A stretch of DNA of 45,900 nucleotides, taken from positions 1 to 45,900 of the forward strand of contig CAJAVU010000112.1 of assembly GCA_903945495.1 (NCBI GenBank), written 5' to 3'. Positions within the stretch are counted from its first letter, which is position 1; each line of letters begins with the position of its first letter. Position numbers and translations under genes: made by a program. The stretch is from an uncultured Flavobacteriales bacterium (GTDB lineage Bacteria; Bacteroidota; Bacteroidia; Flavobacteriales_D; Crocinitomicaceae). This document shows, piece after piece, positions 34,664 to 42,213 of this stretch. The notes under the pieces are model-generated. The model did no database searches. It saw nothing but the letters and a program-made list of their open reading frames with translations, and was not told the origin of the DNA.

Positions 34664-36389
34664 TTAACCCAATCGGCAACAAATAATAACTCTCTTCAAA
34701 CAATTCACTGTTTTTGTAAATGAAATACAACTGATCCCATTGTGATTCACGGAACGATTTATCTGCAGTTTTCATCAATTCCAATTCTTCTTTTATCCAG
34801 GGTTTTTCCTTGAGAATTTCCACCGCCTTTTCTTCAAATACATACGGCGAGAAATACTCTTTTTGCTGTAAATAACTATCGAAGAAGTTCCAACGGAAGT
34901 AACTATCCTCGGCACGCGAAATTAAAATGGATAATAAAAAGTTGCGTTGGTATTGATCTGTTGAAATCAGTACATCTCCTTTTTTGAAATGTTGCTCTAT
35001 TAATTCAGCGTTTGATTTCACTTCATTGTGATAAAAATGTCCTTCGTATGGTTTACCATAACTTTTGAATTCCGACAAGCGTTCTTGCGCAATCTGAATA
35101 ACTGTGTCTTTGTCAAAACGCGTGAACTGAACCTGGTTTGCTTTCAATCGTTCAATCACCTCATCACATTGACTTCCAACAATAAAATGCGAAGGAATCA
35201 CAACTGAATCTTTTGCCTGATAGGTTTGAAAATAGGGAATAAACTTTTCGTACGGACGATCTTCGTGGTATTTCAAACGCGGTAAACCTGTCACAGGACT
35301 CGGTGGATTCGTAAACTCAAATCCTTTAAATAGAATAGAATCTTTCTTATCTGTCAATTGATACGCAAACTCAAATTGCTTGTCTTGTTGCCAATAAGTG
35401 CGAGCTTCTTTTCGCGCTAATTCAATTTCGGTTGAATGCGTTCCAGTGTAAACAATTAAATCAGCAATAAAATCATGGGTTGCCTGCACACGCTGCGGAA
35501 ATGGTTTCAACATGTGTGTTTCAACCGTAAAACTAACTGCATCAAACAAGGCAGCATAACCCATTGCATAACGCGGTAAATCATTGAAAGCATGCATTCC
35601 TTCTTCGGGCGTTTCTTTTAACAATTCAACATACGGAAACAAATCCCATTTCTTTTTCTTTAAGGTAGTTGTCAACGAGGGAATCACTTTTTCATAGGTC
35701 AACGAGCGTAAACTTGGCGCCAAACGTTCTTTCATTGAAGAAATGTAGGTCAAGGTATATTGATAATCTGCTCCGTTTGAAACATGCGTATCTACAAATA
35801 CATCAGGATCCAATGCGTGATAAATCGTTGCAAACGTGAAAGCGTTTTTCGAATCCATTTTAATAAAGTCACGGTTCAAATCCAAGTTCTGCGCGTTCCC
35901 TCTAAAACCATATTCTTCAGGACCATTTTGGTTTGCACGACTATTCGAAGAACGATTCATCATTCCACCAACGTTATAAGCAGGAATAAACGCAATCACT
36001 GGTAAACCATCCGTTTTCTTTCCATTCCTAATCCAATTATCCAACCAAATTAAACAAGCATTCACACCATCTGGTTCTCCTGCATGAATGGCATTGTTCA
36101 CCAAAAGTGTTGTTGAAGTGCGTGCTTTCGCAAAGGTTTTCAATGAATCTTGTGCACCATTCACAATACACACATAAATTGGAAGTCCATAATCTGATTC
36201 TCCCATGGCATACAACTCGATTTCTTTGTGTTGCGCATCCAATTTCTGGTAATAGGAAATTAGCTCAGGATAAGTGGGTGAAGTGTTTTGGGTCCACTGC
36301 GCATGAAGGACTGGAGTATAGAGCATGGAACATAGAACATAGATGAGTCCTTGTAGAAAAATCCGTTTTGTTGAAATTGAGAATACCAT
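34656..36389 (-). CDS. M14 family zinc carboxypeptidase, exported
   Basis: A 577-residue exported peptidase from the ATG at 36389, giving the signal peptide-like MVFSISTKRIFLQGLIYVLCSMLYTPVLHAQ; upstream in-frame ATGs reach 36470. The M14 zinc set is complete: His102 and Glu105 in NNAIHAGEPDG, His202 in VFVDTHVSNGADYQYT, the arginine in NLDLNRDF, and the catalytic Glu in SFTVETHM. The C-terminal half (about 330-577) is an added region I do not recognise. No T9SS tail is visible. The signal peptide codons coincide with a dispersed word repeat (36305-36350). It is divergent from trmD with very little space between. Confidence 0.88.
   Translation of the reverse strand: MVFSISTKRIFLQGLIYVLCSMLYTPVLHAQWTQNTSPTYPELISYYQKLDAQHKEIELYAMGESDYGLPIYVCIVNGAQDSLKTFAKARTSTTLLVNNAIHAGEPDGVNACLIWLDNWIRNGKKTDGLPVIAFIPAYNVGGMMNRSSNSRANQNGPEEYGFRGNAQNLDLNRDFIKMDSKNAFTFATIYHALDPDVFVDTHVSNGADYQYTLTYISSMKERLAPSLRSLTYEKVIPSLTTTLKKKKWDLFPYVELLKETPEEGMHAFNDLPRYAMGYAALFDAVSFTVETHMLKPFPQRVQATHDFIADLIVYTGTHSTEIELARKEARTYWQQDKQFEFAYQLTDKKDSILFKGFEFTNPPSPVTGLPRLKYHEDRPYEKFIPYFQTYQAKDSVVIPSHFIVGSQCDEVIERLKANQVQFTRFDKDTVIQIAQERLSEFKSYGKPYEGHFYHNEVKSNAELIEQHFKKGDVLISTDQYQRNFLLSILISRAEDSYFRWNFFDSYLQQKEYFSPYVFEEKAVEILKEKPWIKEELELMKTADKSFRESQWDQLYFIYKNSELFEESYYLLPIGLKN
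36305..36350 (-). repeat. Dispersed ATGTTC/ATGCTC words inside the M14 signal-peptide codons
   Basis: On the coding strand this stretch reads as CTATGTTC, CTATGTTCC, ATGCTC and CTATACTCC words. These match the words at 27045-27075 and 37838-37890. Here they are translated as LIYVLCSMLYTP, the hydrophobic core of the signal peptide. Confidence 0.65.
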
Positions 36390-36480
36390 GCGACTAAAAT
36401 AATGAAAAGCAAACATGCAGAATAGAACGCTGCGTTTTTTCTTTTGCTGATGGTCGATAAACCCAAACAACTAAAATGTT

Positions 36481-36488
36481 TACCTTTG
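36481..36488 (+). promoter_or_regulatory. -7 box of trmD, implying a nearly leaderless message
   Basis: TACCTTTG is an exact TAnnTTTG match ending only 4 bases before the trmD ATG. RNA synthesis would start at or within a base or two of the start codon. No good TTG is visible upstream. Confidence 0.45.
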
Positions 36489-36492
36489 CGCC

Positions 36493-37167
36493 ATGCGAAT
36501 AGATATTCTTACCGTACTTCCACAATTGTTGGAAAGTCCATTTTCAGCATCGATTATGCAACGTGCGCAAGACAAAGGTCATGTTGAAATTCACGTGCAC
36601 AACATTCGTGATTACTCGACCAACAAGCATAAAAACGTTGACGATTACCAATATGGTGGTGGCGCTGGAATGGTTATGTCGATTGAGCCAATAGCAGCTC
36701 TTATTGAAAAATTAAAAGCTGAACGCAACTACAATGAAATCATTTACATGACGCCGGATGGTGAATTGTTTGAACAAGGAATGTGCAACCAATTGTCATT
36801 AGGACAAAACTTGATGATTTTATGTGGTCATTACAAAGGTGTTGATGAACGTATTCGTGAACATTACATTACCAAAGAAATATCAATTGGATCGTATGTG
36901 CTATCTGGCGGTGAATTGGCTGCGGCTGTTGTTGTTGACGCTGTTGTTCGTTTGATTCCAGGTGTATTAAACGATGAAACCTCTGCATTAACGGATAGTT
37001 TTCAAGATAATTTACTTTCTCCCCCTGTTTATACGCGTCCACCAGAATTCAAAGGAATGAAAGTTCCCGACGTTTTATTATCAGGTGATTTCGCTAAAAT
37101 CGAACGTTGGCGAGAAGATCAAGCGTTGAAAAGAACAAAAGAAAGAAGACCAGACCTTTTGGATTGA
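36493..37167 (+). CDS. trmD: tRNA (guanine-N1)-methyltransferase
   Basis: A 224-residue SPOUT methyltransferase that makes m1G37 in tRNAs reading CNN codons and so prevents frameshifting. Family landmarks are [25 protein letters not shown] at the N-terminus, [11 protein letters not shown], the knot segment [16 protein letters not shown] with the catalytic-type Asp, and [16 protein letters not shown]. The length is usual for the family. It is not next to rimM or rplS as in many bacteria. It is followed by tsaC after 29 bases that consist of GATTGAA-type words beginning at its own stop codon. Confidence 0.95.
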   Translation: MRIDILTVLPQLLESPFSASIMQRAQDKGHVEIHVHNIRDYSTNKHKNVDDYQYGGGAGMVMSIEPIAALIEKLKAERNYNEIIYMTPDGELFEQGMCNQLSLGQNLMILCGHYKGVDERIREHYITKEISIGSYVLSGGELAAAVVVDAVVRLIPGVLNDETSALTDSFQDNLLSPPVYTRPPEFKGMKVPDVLLSGDFAKIERWREDQALKRTKERRPDLLD

Positions 37168-37196
37168 TGATTGAAAATTGAAGATTAAAGATTGAA
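37162..37196 (+). repeat. GATTGAA words from the trmD stop codon to tsaC
   Basis: The last codon and stop of trmD (GATTGA) are followed by GATTGAAA, ATTGAA, GATTAAA and GATTGAA. The array fills the whole spacer up to the ATG of tsaC. Confidence 0.8.
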
Positions 37197-37751
37197 ATGA
37201 ATTTAGAGCTGACGATAGAACAACTGAAAAACGGCGCGACGATTTTGTATCCAAGTGATACGATTTGGGGATTGGGCTGCGACGCTACGAATGAAGAAGC
37301 GTGTCAACGTATTTTGGCATTGAAAAACCGACCTGAAGATAAAAGTTTCATCGTTTTAGTAGACAGTATAGGCATGTTAGAGAAATATGTTCCAGACTTT
37401 CATCAAGTTTGTTACGATTTGATTGATTACGCAGAAAAGCCCTTAACGATCATTTATCCATCTGCAAAAGGTTTGGCTCCAAGTGTTCTCGCAAAAGATG
37501 GAACAATTGGCATTCGTATTACAAAAGACCCAACTTGCTTGAAATTGATTCGTTCAATGCACAAACCATTGGTGAGTACTTCCGCGAATTTATCAGGACA
37601 AGCAAATCCTAAATCATTCAAAGAAATCGATGATTCAATCAAATCGGGCGTTGATGCTGTTTTAGAATTGCGCTTAGAAGAACAAATGACAAGTCCTTCA
37701 CAAATCATCAAAATTTCGTTAGATGGTTCTGTGGTTGTGATTAGAAGTTGA
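37197..37751 (+). CDS. tsaC: L-threonylcarbamoyladenylate synthase (Sua5/YciO/YrdC family)
   Basis: A 184-residue protein of the short TsaC type, without the Sua5 C-terminal domain. It makes threonylcarbamoyl-AMP for t6A37 in ANN-decoding tRNAs. Key segments are GATILYPSDTIWGLGCDAT (residues 13-31), ILALKNRPEDKSFIVLV with the KxR nucleotide site, and PLVSTSANLSGQANP. It lies between trmD and the CCA nucleotidyltransferase, giving a small tRNA maturation cluster. Its stop codon is followed at once by GACAAAGGACT-type words. Confidence 0.93.
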   Translation: MNLELTIEQLKNGATILYPSDTIWGLGCDATNEEACQRILALKNRPEDKSFIVLVDSIGMLEKYVPDFHQVCYDLIDYAEKPLTIIYPSAKGLAPSVLAKDGTIGIRITKDPTCLKLIRSMHKPLVSTSANLSGQANPKSFKEIDDSIKSGVDAVLELRLEEQMTSPSQIIKISLDGSVVVIRS

Positions 37752-37890
37752 GACATAGGACTTTAAGACAAAAGACATAGGACTAGAAGACAAAGGACTG
37801 TCGGACTTTAAGATGTCAGGTCCTTCAGCGAAGCGGTCTATGTTCAATGCTCTTTGTTCCTTGCTCTTTGCTCTTTGTTCTTTGTTCCTT
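37752..37890. repeat. Composite intergenic word-repeat element (copy 2, inverted relative to copy 1)
   Basis: After the tsaC stop come GACATAGGACT/GACAAAAGACA words, then a 36-base core (37804-37839) that is the reverse complement, with one mismatch, of 27125-27160. ATGTTC/ATGCTC/TTTGCTC/TTTGTTC words follow. In both copies the order relative to the upstream gene's stop is the same. The right end runs into the promoter of the CCA nucleotidyltransferase gene. Confidence 0.87.
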
Positions 37891-37897
37891 ATATTTG
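37868..37897 (+). promoter_or_regulatory. Promoter of the CCA nucleotidyltransferase gene
   Basis: TTG (37868-37870), exactly 19 bases, then TATATTTG (37890-37897) match the full Bacteroidota promoter consensus. The -7 box ends 5 bases before the ATG at 37903, so the message may be leaderless. The TTG lies in a tract of TTTGTTC/TTTGCTC words and could be fortuitous. Confidence 0.5.
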
Positions 37898-37902
37898 TGC
37901 CA

Positions 37903-39339
37903 ATGTCAAAAAATTACGCAGCATTTCTTAAACACCCTGTTTTCAAAGTAGCATCACAAATTGTTACAGAGCAAAATCTCGAAGCCTATGTAATCGGTGG
38001 ATTCGTGCGCGATTTAATTCTCGAGCGTCCGTCCAAAGACATCGATATTGTAGTTGTTGGTTCTGGATTGGATTTAGCAAAATTATGTGCTGATAAATTG
38101 CGTGTAAAAAAAGTATCTTTCTTTCACAACTTCGGCACAGCCCAGTTCAAATACAAGGATTTAGATGTTGAATTTGTTGGGGCACGAAAAGAATCGTATC
38201 GCTCAGATTCACGCAAACCTTTGGTTGAAAATGGAACTTTAGCAGATGACCAAAATCGTCGTGATTTCACAATCAATGCAATGGCTTTGTCGCTTCACGC
38301 TTCAAATTTTGGCGATTTAATTGACCCATTCAACGGAATGTCCGATTTGGAAAAAGGAATCATTCGAACACCTTTAGATCCAGATACAACTTACAGCGAT
38401 GATCCGTTGCGCATGATGCGAGCAATTCGTTTTGCTACCCAATTGGATTTTAAAATAGAATCAAAAAGTTTACAGGCAATTCTTGATAATTCGGAACGTT
38501 TAGACATCATTTCAGTTGAACGAACGATGGACGAATGCAATAAGATTATTCTGAGTGCTCAACCATCTCGCGGATTCAAACTCTTACATTCTACGAAATT
38601 ATTACAACGTTTCTTCCCTGAAATGACCGATTTGTGTGGTATTGAAACCATCAATGGAAAAACGCACAAGGACAACTTCTATCATACCTTGGAAGTGTTG
38701 GATAACATTTCTGAAAACACCGATAATTTGTGGTTGCGTTGGGCTGCGATTCTGCACGATATTGCAAAACCACCAACAAAACGCTTTGATCACGAAACTG
38801 GTTGGACCTTCCATGGTCACGAAGATTTAGGTGCACGCATGACGCCTCGTATTTTCAAGCGTTTGAAGTTACCATTGGATCATAAAATGAAATACGTGCA
38901 GAAATTAGTGCGTTTGCATTTACGTCCAATCGCTTTGGTAAAAGGTTCCGTTACCGATTCTGCAATTCGTCGTCTGCTAAATGAAGCGGGAGATGACATT
39001 GATGATTTAATGACTTTGTGTAACGCTGATATTACGTCTAAAAATGAATTCAAGGTTAAAAAATATCGCAAGAATTTCGAATTGGTAATGGAGAAACTCA
39101 AAGCTGTTGAAGAGAAAGACCGCATTCGCAATTTCCAACCACCTGTTTCAGGAGAAATGATCATGCAAACATTCAATTTAGGGCCTTGTGCTGAAATTGG
39201 AACAATCAAATCGCGCATCAAAGAAGCAATTTTAGAAGGAGAGATTCCAAACGAACCAGAAGAAGCGATTAAACTTATGTTGAAAATCGCAGATGAATTA
39301 GGTTTGACACTTGTGAATCATCCCACTTTCGCGAAATAA
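37903..39339 (+). CDS. CCA tRNA nucleotidyltransferase / poly(A) polymerase family with HD domain
   Basis: A 478-residue enzyme adding or repairing CCA at tRNA 3' ends. The ATG at 37903 (MSKNYAAFLKHPVFKV) is chosen because the promoter lies just before it; a start at 37813 would translate repeat sequence. Motifs are AYVIGGFVRDLIL and KDIDIVVVG (nucleotidyltransferase metal site), RRDFTINAMAL, and DDPLRMMRAIRFATQL (nucleotide-binding helix). Then comes an HD phosphohydrolase domain from about residue 255, with HTLEVLDNI, ILHDIAKP and HGHEDLG. The HD part gives phosphatase or phosphodiesterase activity in some bacterial members. Confidence 0.93.
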   Translation: MSKNYAAFLKHPVFKVASQIVTEQNLEAYVIGGFVRDLILERPSKDIDIVVVGSGLDLAKLCADKLRVKKVSFFHNFGTAQFKYKDLDVEFVGARKESYRSDSRKPLVENGTLADDQNRRDFTINAMALSLHASNFGDLIDPFNGMSDLEKGIIRTPLDPDTTYSDDPLRMMRAIRFATQLDFKIESKSLQAILDNSERLDIISVERTMDECNKIILSAQPSRGFKLLHSTKLLQRFFPEMTDLCGIETINGKTHKDNFYHTLEVLDNISENTDNLWLRWAAILHDIAKPPTKRFDHETGWTFHGHEDLGARMTPRIFKRLKLPLDHKMKYVQKLVRLHLRPIALVKGSVTDSAIRRLLNEAGDDIDDLMTLCNADITSKNEFKVKKYRKNFELVMEKLKAVEEKDRIRNFQPPVSGEMIMQTFNLGPCAEIGTIKSRIKEAILEGEIPNEPEEAIKLMLKIADELGLTLVNHPTFAK

Positions 39340-39379
39340 TTTTAATTTTACAAAAAAGTAAAACCCAACACGTTTAACA

Positions 39380-39931
39380 ATGGCAGGTTTAAAATTCAGA
39401 GTACTTCTTGATTCAGAAAATAATAGTGAAATTTTCAGGGATATACTGATTAAAGACACTGATAATTTCGAATCATTCTATAAAGCAATTGTATCCTCTT
39501 TTCGTTTTGAAGGTGATCAAATGGCAAGTTTTTATGTTTCAAATGATAGCTGGGACAAAGGTCACGAAATCAGTTTGGAAGACTTAACGTATGGTGACGA
39601 TTCTGTTGATTCACCAGCGGCAGTTATGAAAGACGCTATTATCAAGGATTTCTTAGAGGAGCCAGATCAAAAATTCATTTTAGTATACGATTTCATGCGT
39701 ATGTGGATTTTCTTGATCGAATTAATCGGATACGATAAAGAAGGTCCTGAAGTTCCAGAAGTATTGTTAGCTGTTGGAATGGCGCCACCAGAAGATTCAC
39801 GTGCTGGTGATAATGAAGATTTATTTGCAGGAGAAATTGGAGATGAGGAGGAAGACGAATTTGGATTTAATGAATTCGACGACGACATGGACGAAGAGGA
39901 CTTTTCAAACTTTGACGAATACAACTATTAA
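39380..39931 (+). CDS. pRiA4b ORF-3-like protein with acidic tail
   Basis: A 183-residue cytoplasmic protein resembling the plasmid pRiA4b ORF-3 family (also named as an IS1096 passenger protein). The pattern KFRVLLDSENNSEIFRDILIKDTDNFESFYKAIVSSFRF is followed by MASFYVSNDSWDKGHEI and YDFMRMWIFLIELIGY. The last ~45 residues are strongly acidic (GDEEEDEFGFNEFDDDMDEEDF). Despite the name there is no transposase nearby and nothing mobile in the context. The stop codon is immediately followed by the ATG of the methyltransferase gene, so the two are probably translated together. Confidence 0.78.
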   Translation: MAGLKFRVLLDSENNSEIFRDILIKDTDNFESFYKAIVSSFRFEGDQMASFYVSNDSWDKGHEISLEDLTYGDDSVDSPAAVMKDAIIKDFLEEPDQKFILVYDFMRMWIFLIELIGYDKEGPEVPEVLLAVGMAPPEDSRAGDNEDLFAGEIGDEEEDEFGFNEFDDDMDEEDFSNFDEYNY

Positions 39932-40645
39932 ATGGAAATTAAAAAAGGAGGAGATCCAGTTGGTACTGCGATTTTAGATTACGCATCAACAAAAAAACCG
40001 AACGATATTATCGTAGGTTCGGATATCTGTGAGGATGATATTATTCCAATTGAGGTATTGTTCCGCAAAATGGACGAAATGCCAGAATTGGAGCAAATTG
40101 CACTTGAAGCGGCAAAAGGCAAAATCTTAGATGTTGGAGCTGGAGCAGGTGTTCATTCACTTGAACTGCAAGATCGTGGATTCGAAGTCTTTCCAATTGA
40201 AGTTTCAGACGGAGCAGTTCGCTACATGAAACAAGTTGGATTGAATGCTCGAAAAATCAATTTCTTTGATTTGAAAGATGAACAATACGATACCATTTTG
40301 ATGATGATGAATGGAATTGGAATTGCTGGAACTTTAGCCAATTTGGAAAAAACTTTAATTCAGGCAAAATCTTTGCTTGCTGAAGGCGGAAAAATTTTAT
40401 GTGACTCATCAGATATCAAGTATTTATACGAAGATGAAGATGGTGCGCTTTGGGTGGATTTGAATTCTGAATATTACGGAAATTTCCGTTTTCAAATGAA
40501 ATACAAGAAAGACAAAGGTCCTTGGTTTGATTGGTTGTATGTTGATTTTGACAACCTTTTCAAAGCAGCGAAAAATGTTGGTTTGAAAGCAAAACGCTTG
40601 TACGAGAACGAAGACCATTATTTAGCGGAAATCACTTTGGTTTAG
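39932..40645 (+). CDS. Class I SAM-dependent methyltransferase
   Basis: A 237-residue methyltransferase with motif I KILDVGAGAGVHSLEL at about residues 64-80 and motif II-like VFPIEVSD. The post-motif region DTILMMMNGIGIAGTLANLEKTLIQAKSLLAEGGKIL is typical of small-molecule or protein methyltransferases. The substrate is not predictable. The ATG follows the upstream TAA without spacing, which suggests a functional pair with the pRiA4b ORF-3-like protein. It ends in GTTTAGA word repeats that start in its own stop codon. Confidence 0.88.
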   Translation: MEIKKGGDPVGTAILDYASTKKPNDIIVGSDICEDDIIPIEVLFRKMDEMPELEQIALEAAKGKILDVGAGAGVHSLELQDRGFEVFPIEVSDGAVRYMKQVGLNARKINFFDLKDEQYDTILMMMNGIGIAGTLANLEKTLIQAKSLLAEGGKILCDSSDIKYLYEDEDGALWVDLNSEYYGNFRFQMKYKKDKGPWFDWLYVDFDNLFKAAKNVGLKAKRLYENEDHYLAEITLV

Positions 40646-40672
40646 AGTTTAGAGTTAGAGTTTAGAGTTAGA
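40640..40672 (+). repeat. GTTTAGA words at the methyltransferase stop codon
   Basis: Five units (GTTTAGA, GTTTAGA, GTTAGA, GTTTAGA, GTTAGA) start at 40640. The first contains the last base of the coding codons and the TAG stop (40643-40645), so the array grows out of the gene end. Confidence 0.88.
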
Positions 40673-40683
40673 AGCTTGTGTAC

Positions 40684-41568
40684 ATGAAAAAAACGATTCT
40701 TTTCTTATTGGTTCAGCTAACACTTTGTTGGCAAATCGTTTTTTCGCAGACGACAGAATTTCCTATGAAGGAAAGTTCGTTACTATGGAAAATTGAAGGA
40801 CCAGGCATTCCCAAAGGTTCTTATCTTTTTGGAACGATGCACATGATTGAGAAAGAATATTTCATCTTTACTGACAAACTAGAGAAAATCGTTAAGAAAA
40901 CGGAGCAATTGGTGATGGAACTTCCGGGTTTACCAAACCAAAAAGAAGCAATGAAATATGTGCTTTTGGAAGAAGGAACATTTTTCGATTATTTCACACC
41001 GGTGCAAACTGATTCGATTCTAATTTGGGCAAAGAAAGAATTCAAAATGGATGAAGCAGCTTTTAGAGCTACGATGTCTAAAATGAAACCGTTTGTTGTA
41101 GTTCAAATGGCTACTCAAATTCATTTCATGGGAAAAACAGAGTCCTACGAAATGACATTAGAAGAAATTGCTAAGACCAATAAACTGAGCATAGCAGGAT
41201 TGGAAACAATCGAACAACAAATGGCTTTTTTCGATGATTTGACGAAGGAACAACAAGCCGAAATGGTGATGGAAGGAATTCGCGACTCTGTGAAATCAAT
41301 TGAGACGATGAAAGAAATGGAAGTATTATACCAAGGTCAAAATGTTGATTCATTGTATTTAATGATTCAAGATGAAGGCGGCGTTATCTCTGCTGAATCT
41401 GCTGATTTCTTGGACAATCGTAATGCTGCTTGGGTGCCACAAATCAAAGAAATGATTGCAAATAAACGTTGCTTTATTGCCGTTGGCGCTGGACATCTTG
41501 GCGGACCGAATGGCGTAATTCGTTTGTTGGAAAAGGAAGGATATACCTTAACGCCCGTTGAACTTTAA
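40684..41568 (+). CDS. TraB/GumN family protein, exported
   Basis: A 294-residue protein from the ATG at 40684 (MKKTILFLLVQLTLCWQIVFSQ, a signal peptide); a GTG at 40678 is less likely. It carries the two histidine motifs of the family: GSYLFGTMHMIEKEYF (residues about 45-60) and CFIAVGAGHLGGPNG near the C-terminus. The conserved glutamate lies in IAGLETIEQQMAFF. The fold resembles Tiki-type metalloproteases, so a periplasmic protease role is possible; the substrate is unknown. It is followed after 14 bases by an FKBP lipoprotein gene, likely co-transcribed. Confidence 0.88.
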   Translation: MKKTILFLLVQLTLCWQIVFSQTTEFPMKESSLLWKIEGPGIPKGSYLFGTMHMIEKEYFIFTDKLEKIVKKTEQLVMELPGLPNQKEAMKYVLLEEGTFFDYFTPVQTDSILIWAKKEFKMDEAAFRATMSKMKPFVVVQMATQIHFMGKTESYEMTLEEIAKTNKLSIAGLETIEQQMAFFDDLTKEQQAEMVMEGIRDSVKSIETMKEMEVLYQGQNVDSLYLMIQDEGGVISAESADFLDNRNAAWVPQIKEMIANKRCFIAVGAGHLGGPNGVIRLLEKEGYTLTPVEL

Positions 41569-41582
41569 CAAAACGAAATAAT

Positions 41583-42029
41583 ATGAAATATATAAGTCTT
41601 TTCTTCTTGTTGACATTACTTGTTGGATGTAAAACTTACAACGAAGACGACAAAAAAAGTTTCGACGAACAAATCAAAAGTTATTTAGCGAAAAAGAACG
41701 TTAAATGTAAGCGAACTTCATCTGGCTTGTATTATAAAATTTTGGAACCAGGTAATGGTGATTTTATCAAATTTACAGACGTTGTTTCGTTCAAGTACAA
41801 GGGTTATTTCATGAATGGAACCGTGTTCGATGAACAAGCTCAAAAACCGGTTGAATTTGAAGTAGGACAATTGATTGGAGCTTGGAAAGAAATCATGTTG
41901 TTATTGAAGCCTGGAGGAAAAGCATTTTTGGTTGCTCCGCCATCATTAGGCTACGGTGATCGTGATTTGGAGGACATTCCACCCCACTCTATTCTTGTCT
42001 TTGAAATGGAGGTTGTGAGCGTTAAGTGA
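41583..42029 (+). CDS. FKBP-type peptidyl-prolyl isomerase, short lipoprotein form
   Basis: A 148-residue protein with lipoprotein signal MKYISLFFLLTLLVGC (lipobox LVGC) and a single FKBP domain (about 45-148). Motifs are SGLYYKILEPGNGD, VSFKYKGYFMNGTVFDE, LIGAWKEIMLLLKPGGKA and PPSLGYGDRDL. The conserved pocket tryptophan is present (GAW). Unlike the pair at the left of the window it has no N-terminal dimerisation part. It is the third FKBP gene in 42 kb. It probably acts in the periplasm on exported proteins, perhaps alongside the TraB-like protein before it. Confidence 0.9.
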   Translation: MKYISLFFLLTLLVGCKTYNEDDKKSFDEQIKSYLAKKNVKCKRTSSGLYYKILEPGNGDFIKFTDVVSFKYKGYFMNGTVFDEQAQKPVEFEVGQLIGAWKEIMLLLKPGGKAFLVAPPSLGYGDRDLEDIPPHSILVFEMEVVSVK

Positions 42030-42110
42030 TTATTCAAAAACGTATTTGATGATTCAAGGATTTGATGATTTGAATATTGATTTTTGATTAATTAAATTCC
42101 ATTCAGAAAA
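42030..42110 (+). repeat. TTTGATGATTCAA words after the FKBP stop codon
   Basis: Starting with the stop codon region (GTGATTATTCAA), the spacer repeats TTTGATGATTCAA, TTTGATGATTTGAA and shorter ATTGATTTTTGATT pieces. It is another stop-proximal word array, more degraded than the others. Confidence 0.6.
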
Positions 42111-42145
42111 AAATCAAAAAAATCCAAGAATAATTGGTCGAATCG

Positions 42146-42176
42146 TTGATAAAACGGATTCAAACTTTTACTTTTG
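42146..42176 (+). promoter_or_regulatory. sucD promoter
   Basis: TTG (42146-42148), 20 bases, TACTTTTG (42169-42176) match the Bacteroidota consensus. RNA should start near 42183, leaving a leader of about 30 bases with an A-rich ribosome site before the ATG at 42214. Confidence 0.65.
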
Positions 42177-42213
42177 GGTTCAGTTTTATAATAGATACTA
42201 AAAACCCGCAAAA

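Noticed and set aside
37813-37902. N-terminal extension of the CCA nucleotidyltransferase (starting MSGPSAKRS)
   Set aside because: It is translation of the dispersed repeat core and words; the promoter box lies downstream of that start, 5 bases before the ATG at 37903.
39380-39931. Possible mobile element because the family is named after an IS passenger / plasmid ORF
   Set aside because: No transposase, inverted repeats or target duplications around it; base composition matches the neighbours and it is operon-linked to a methyltransferase.
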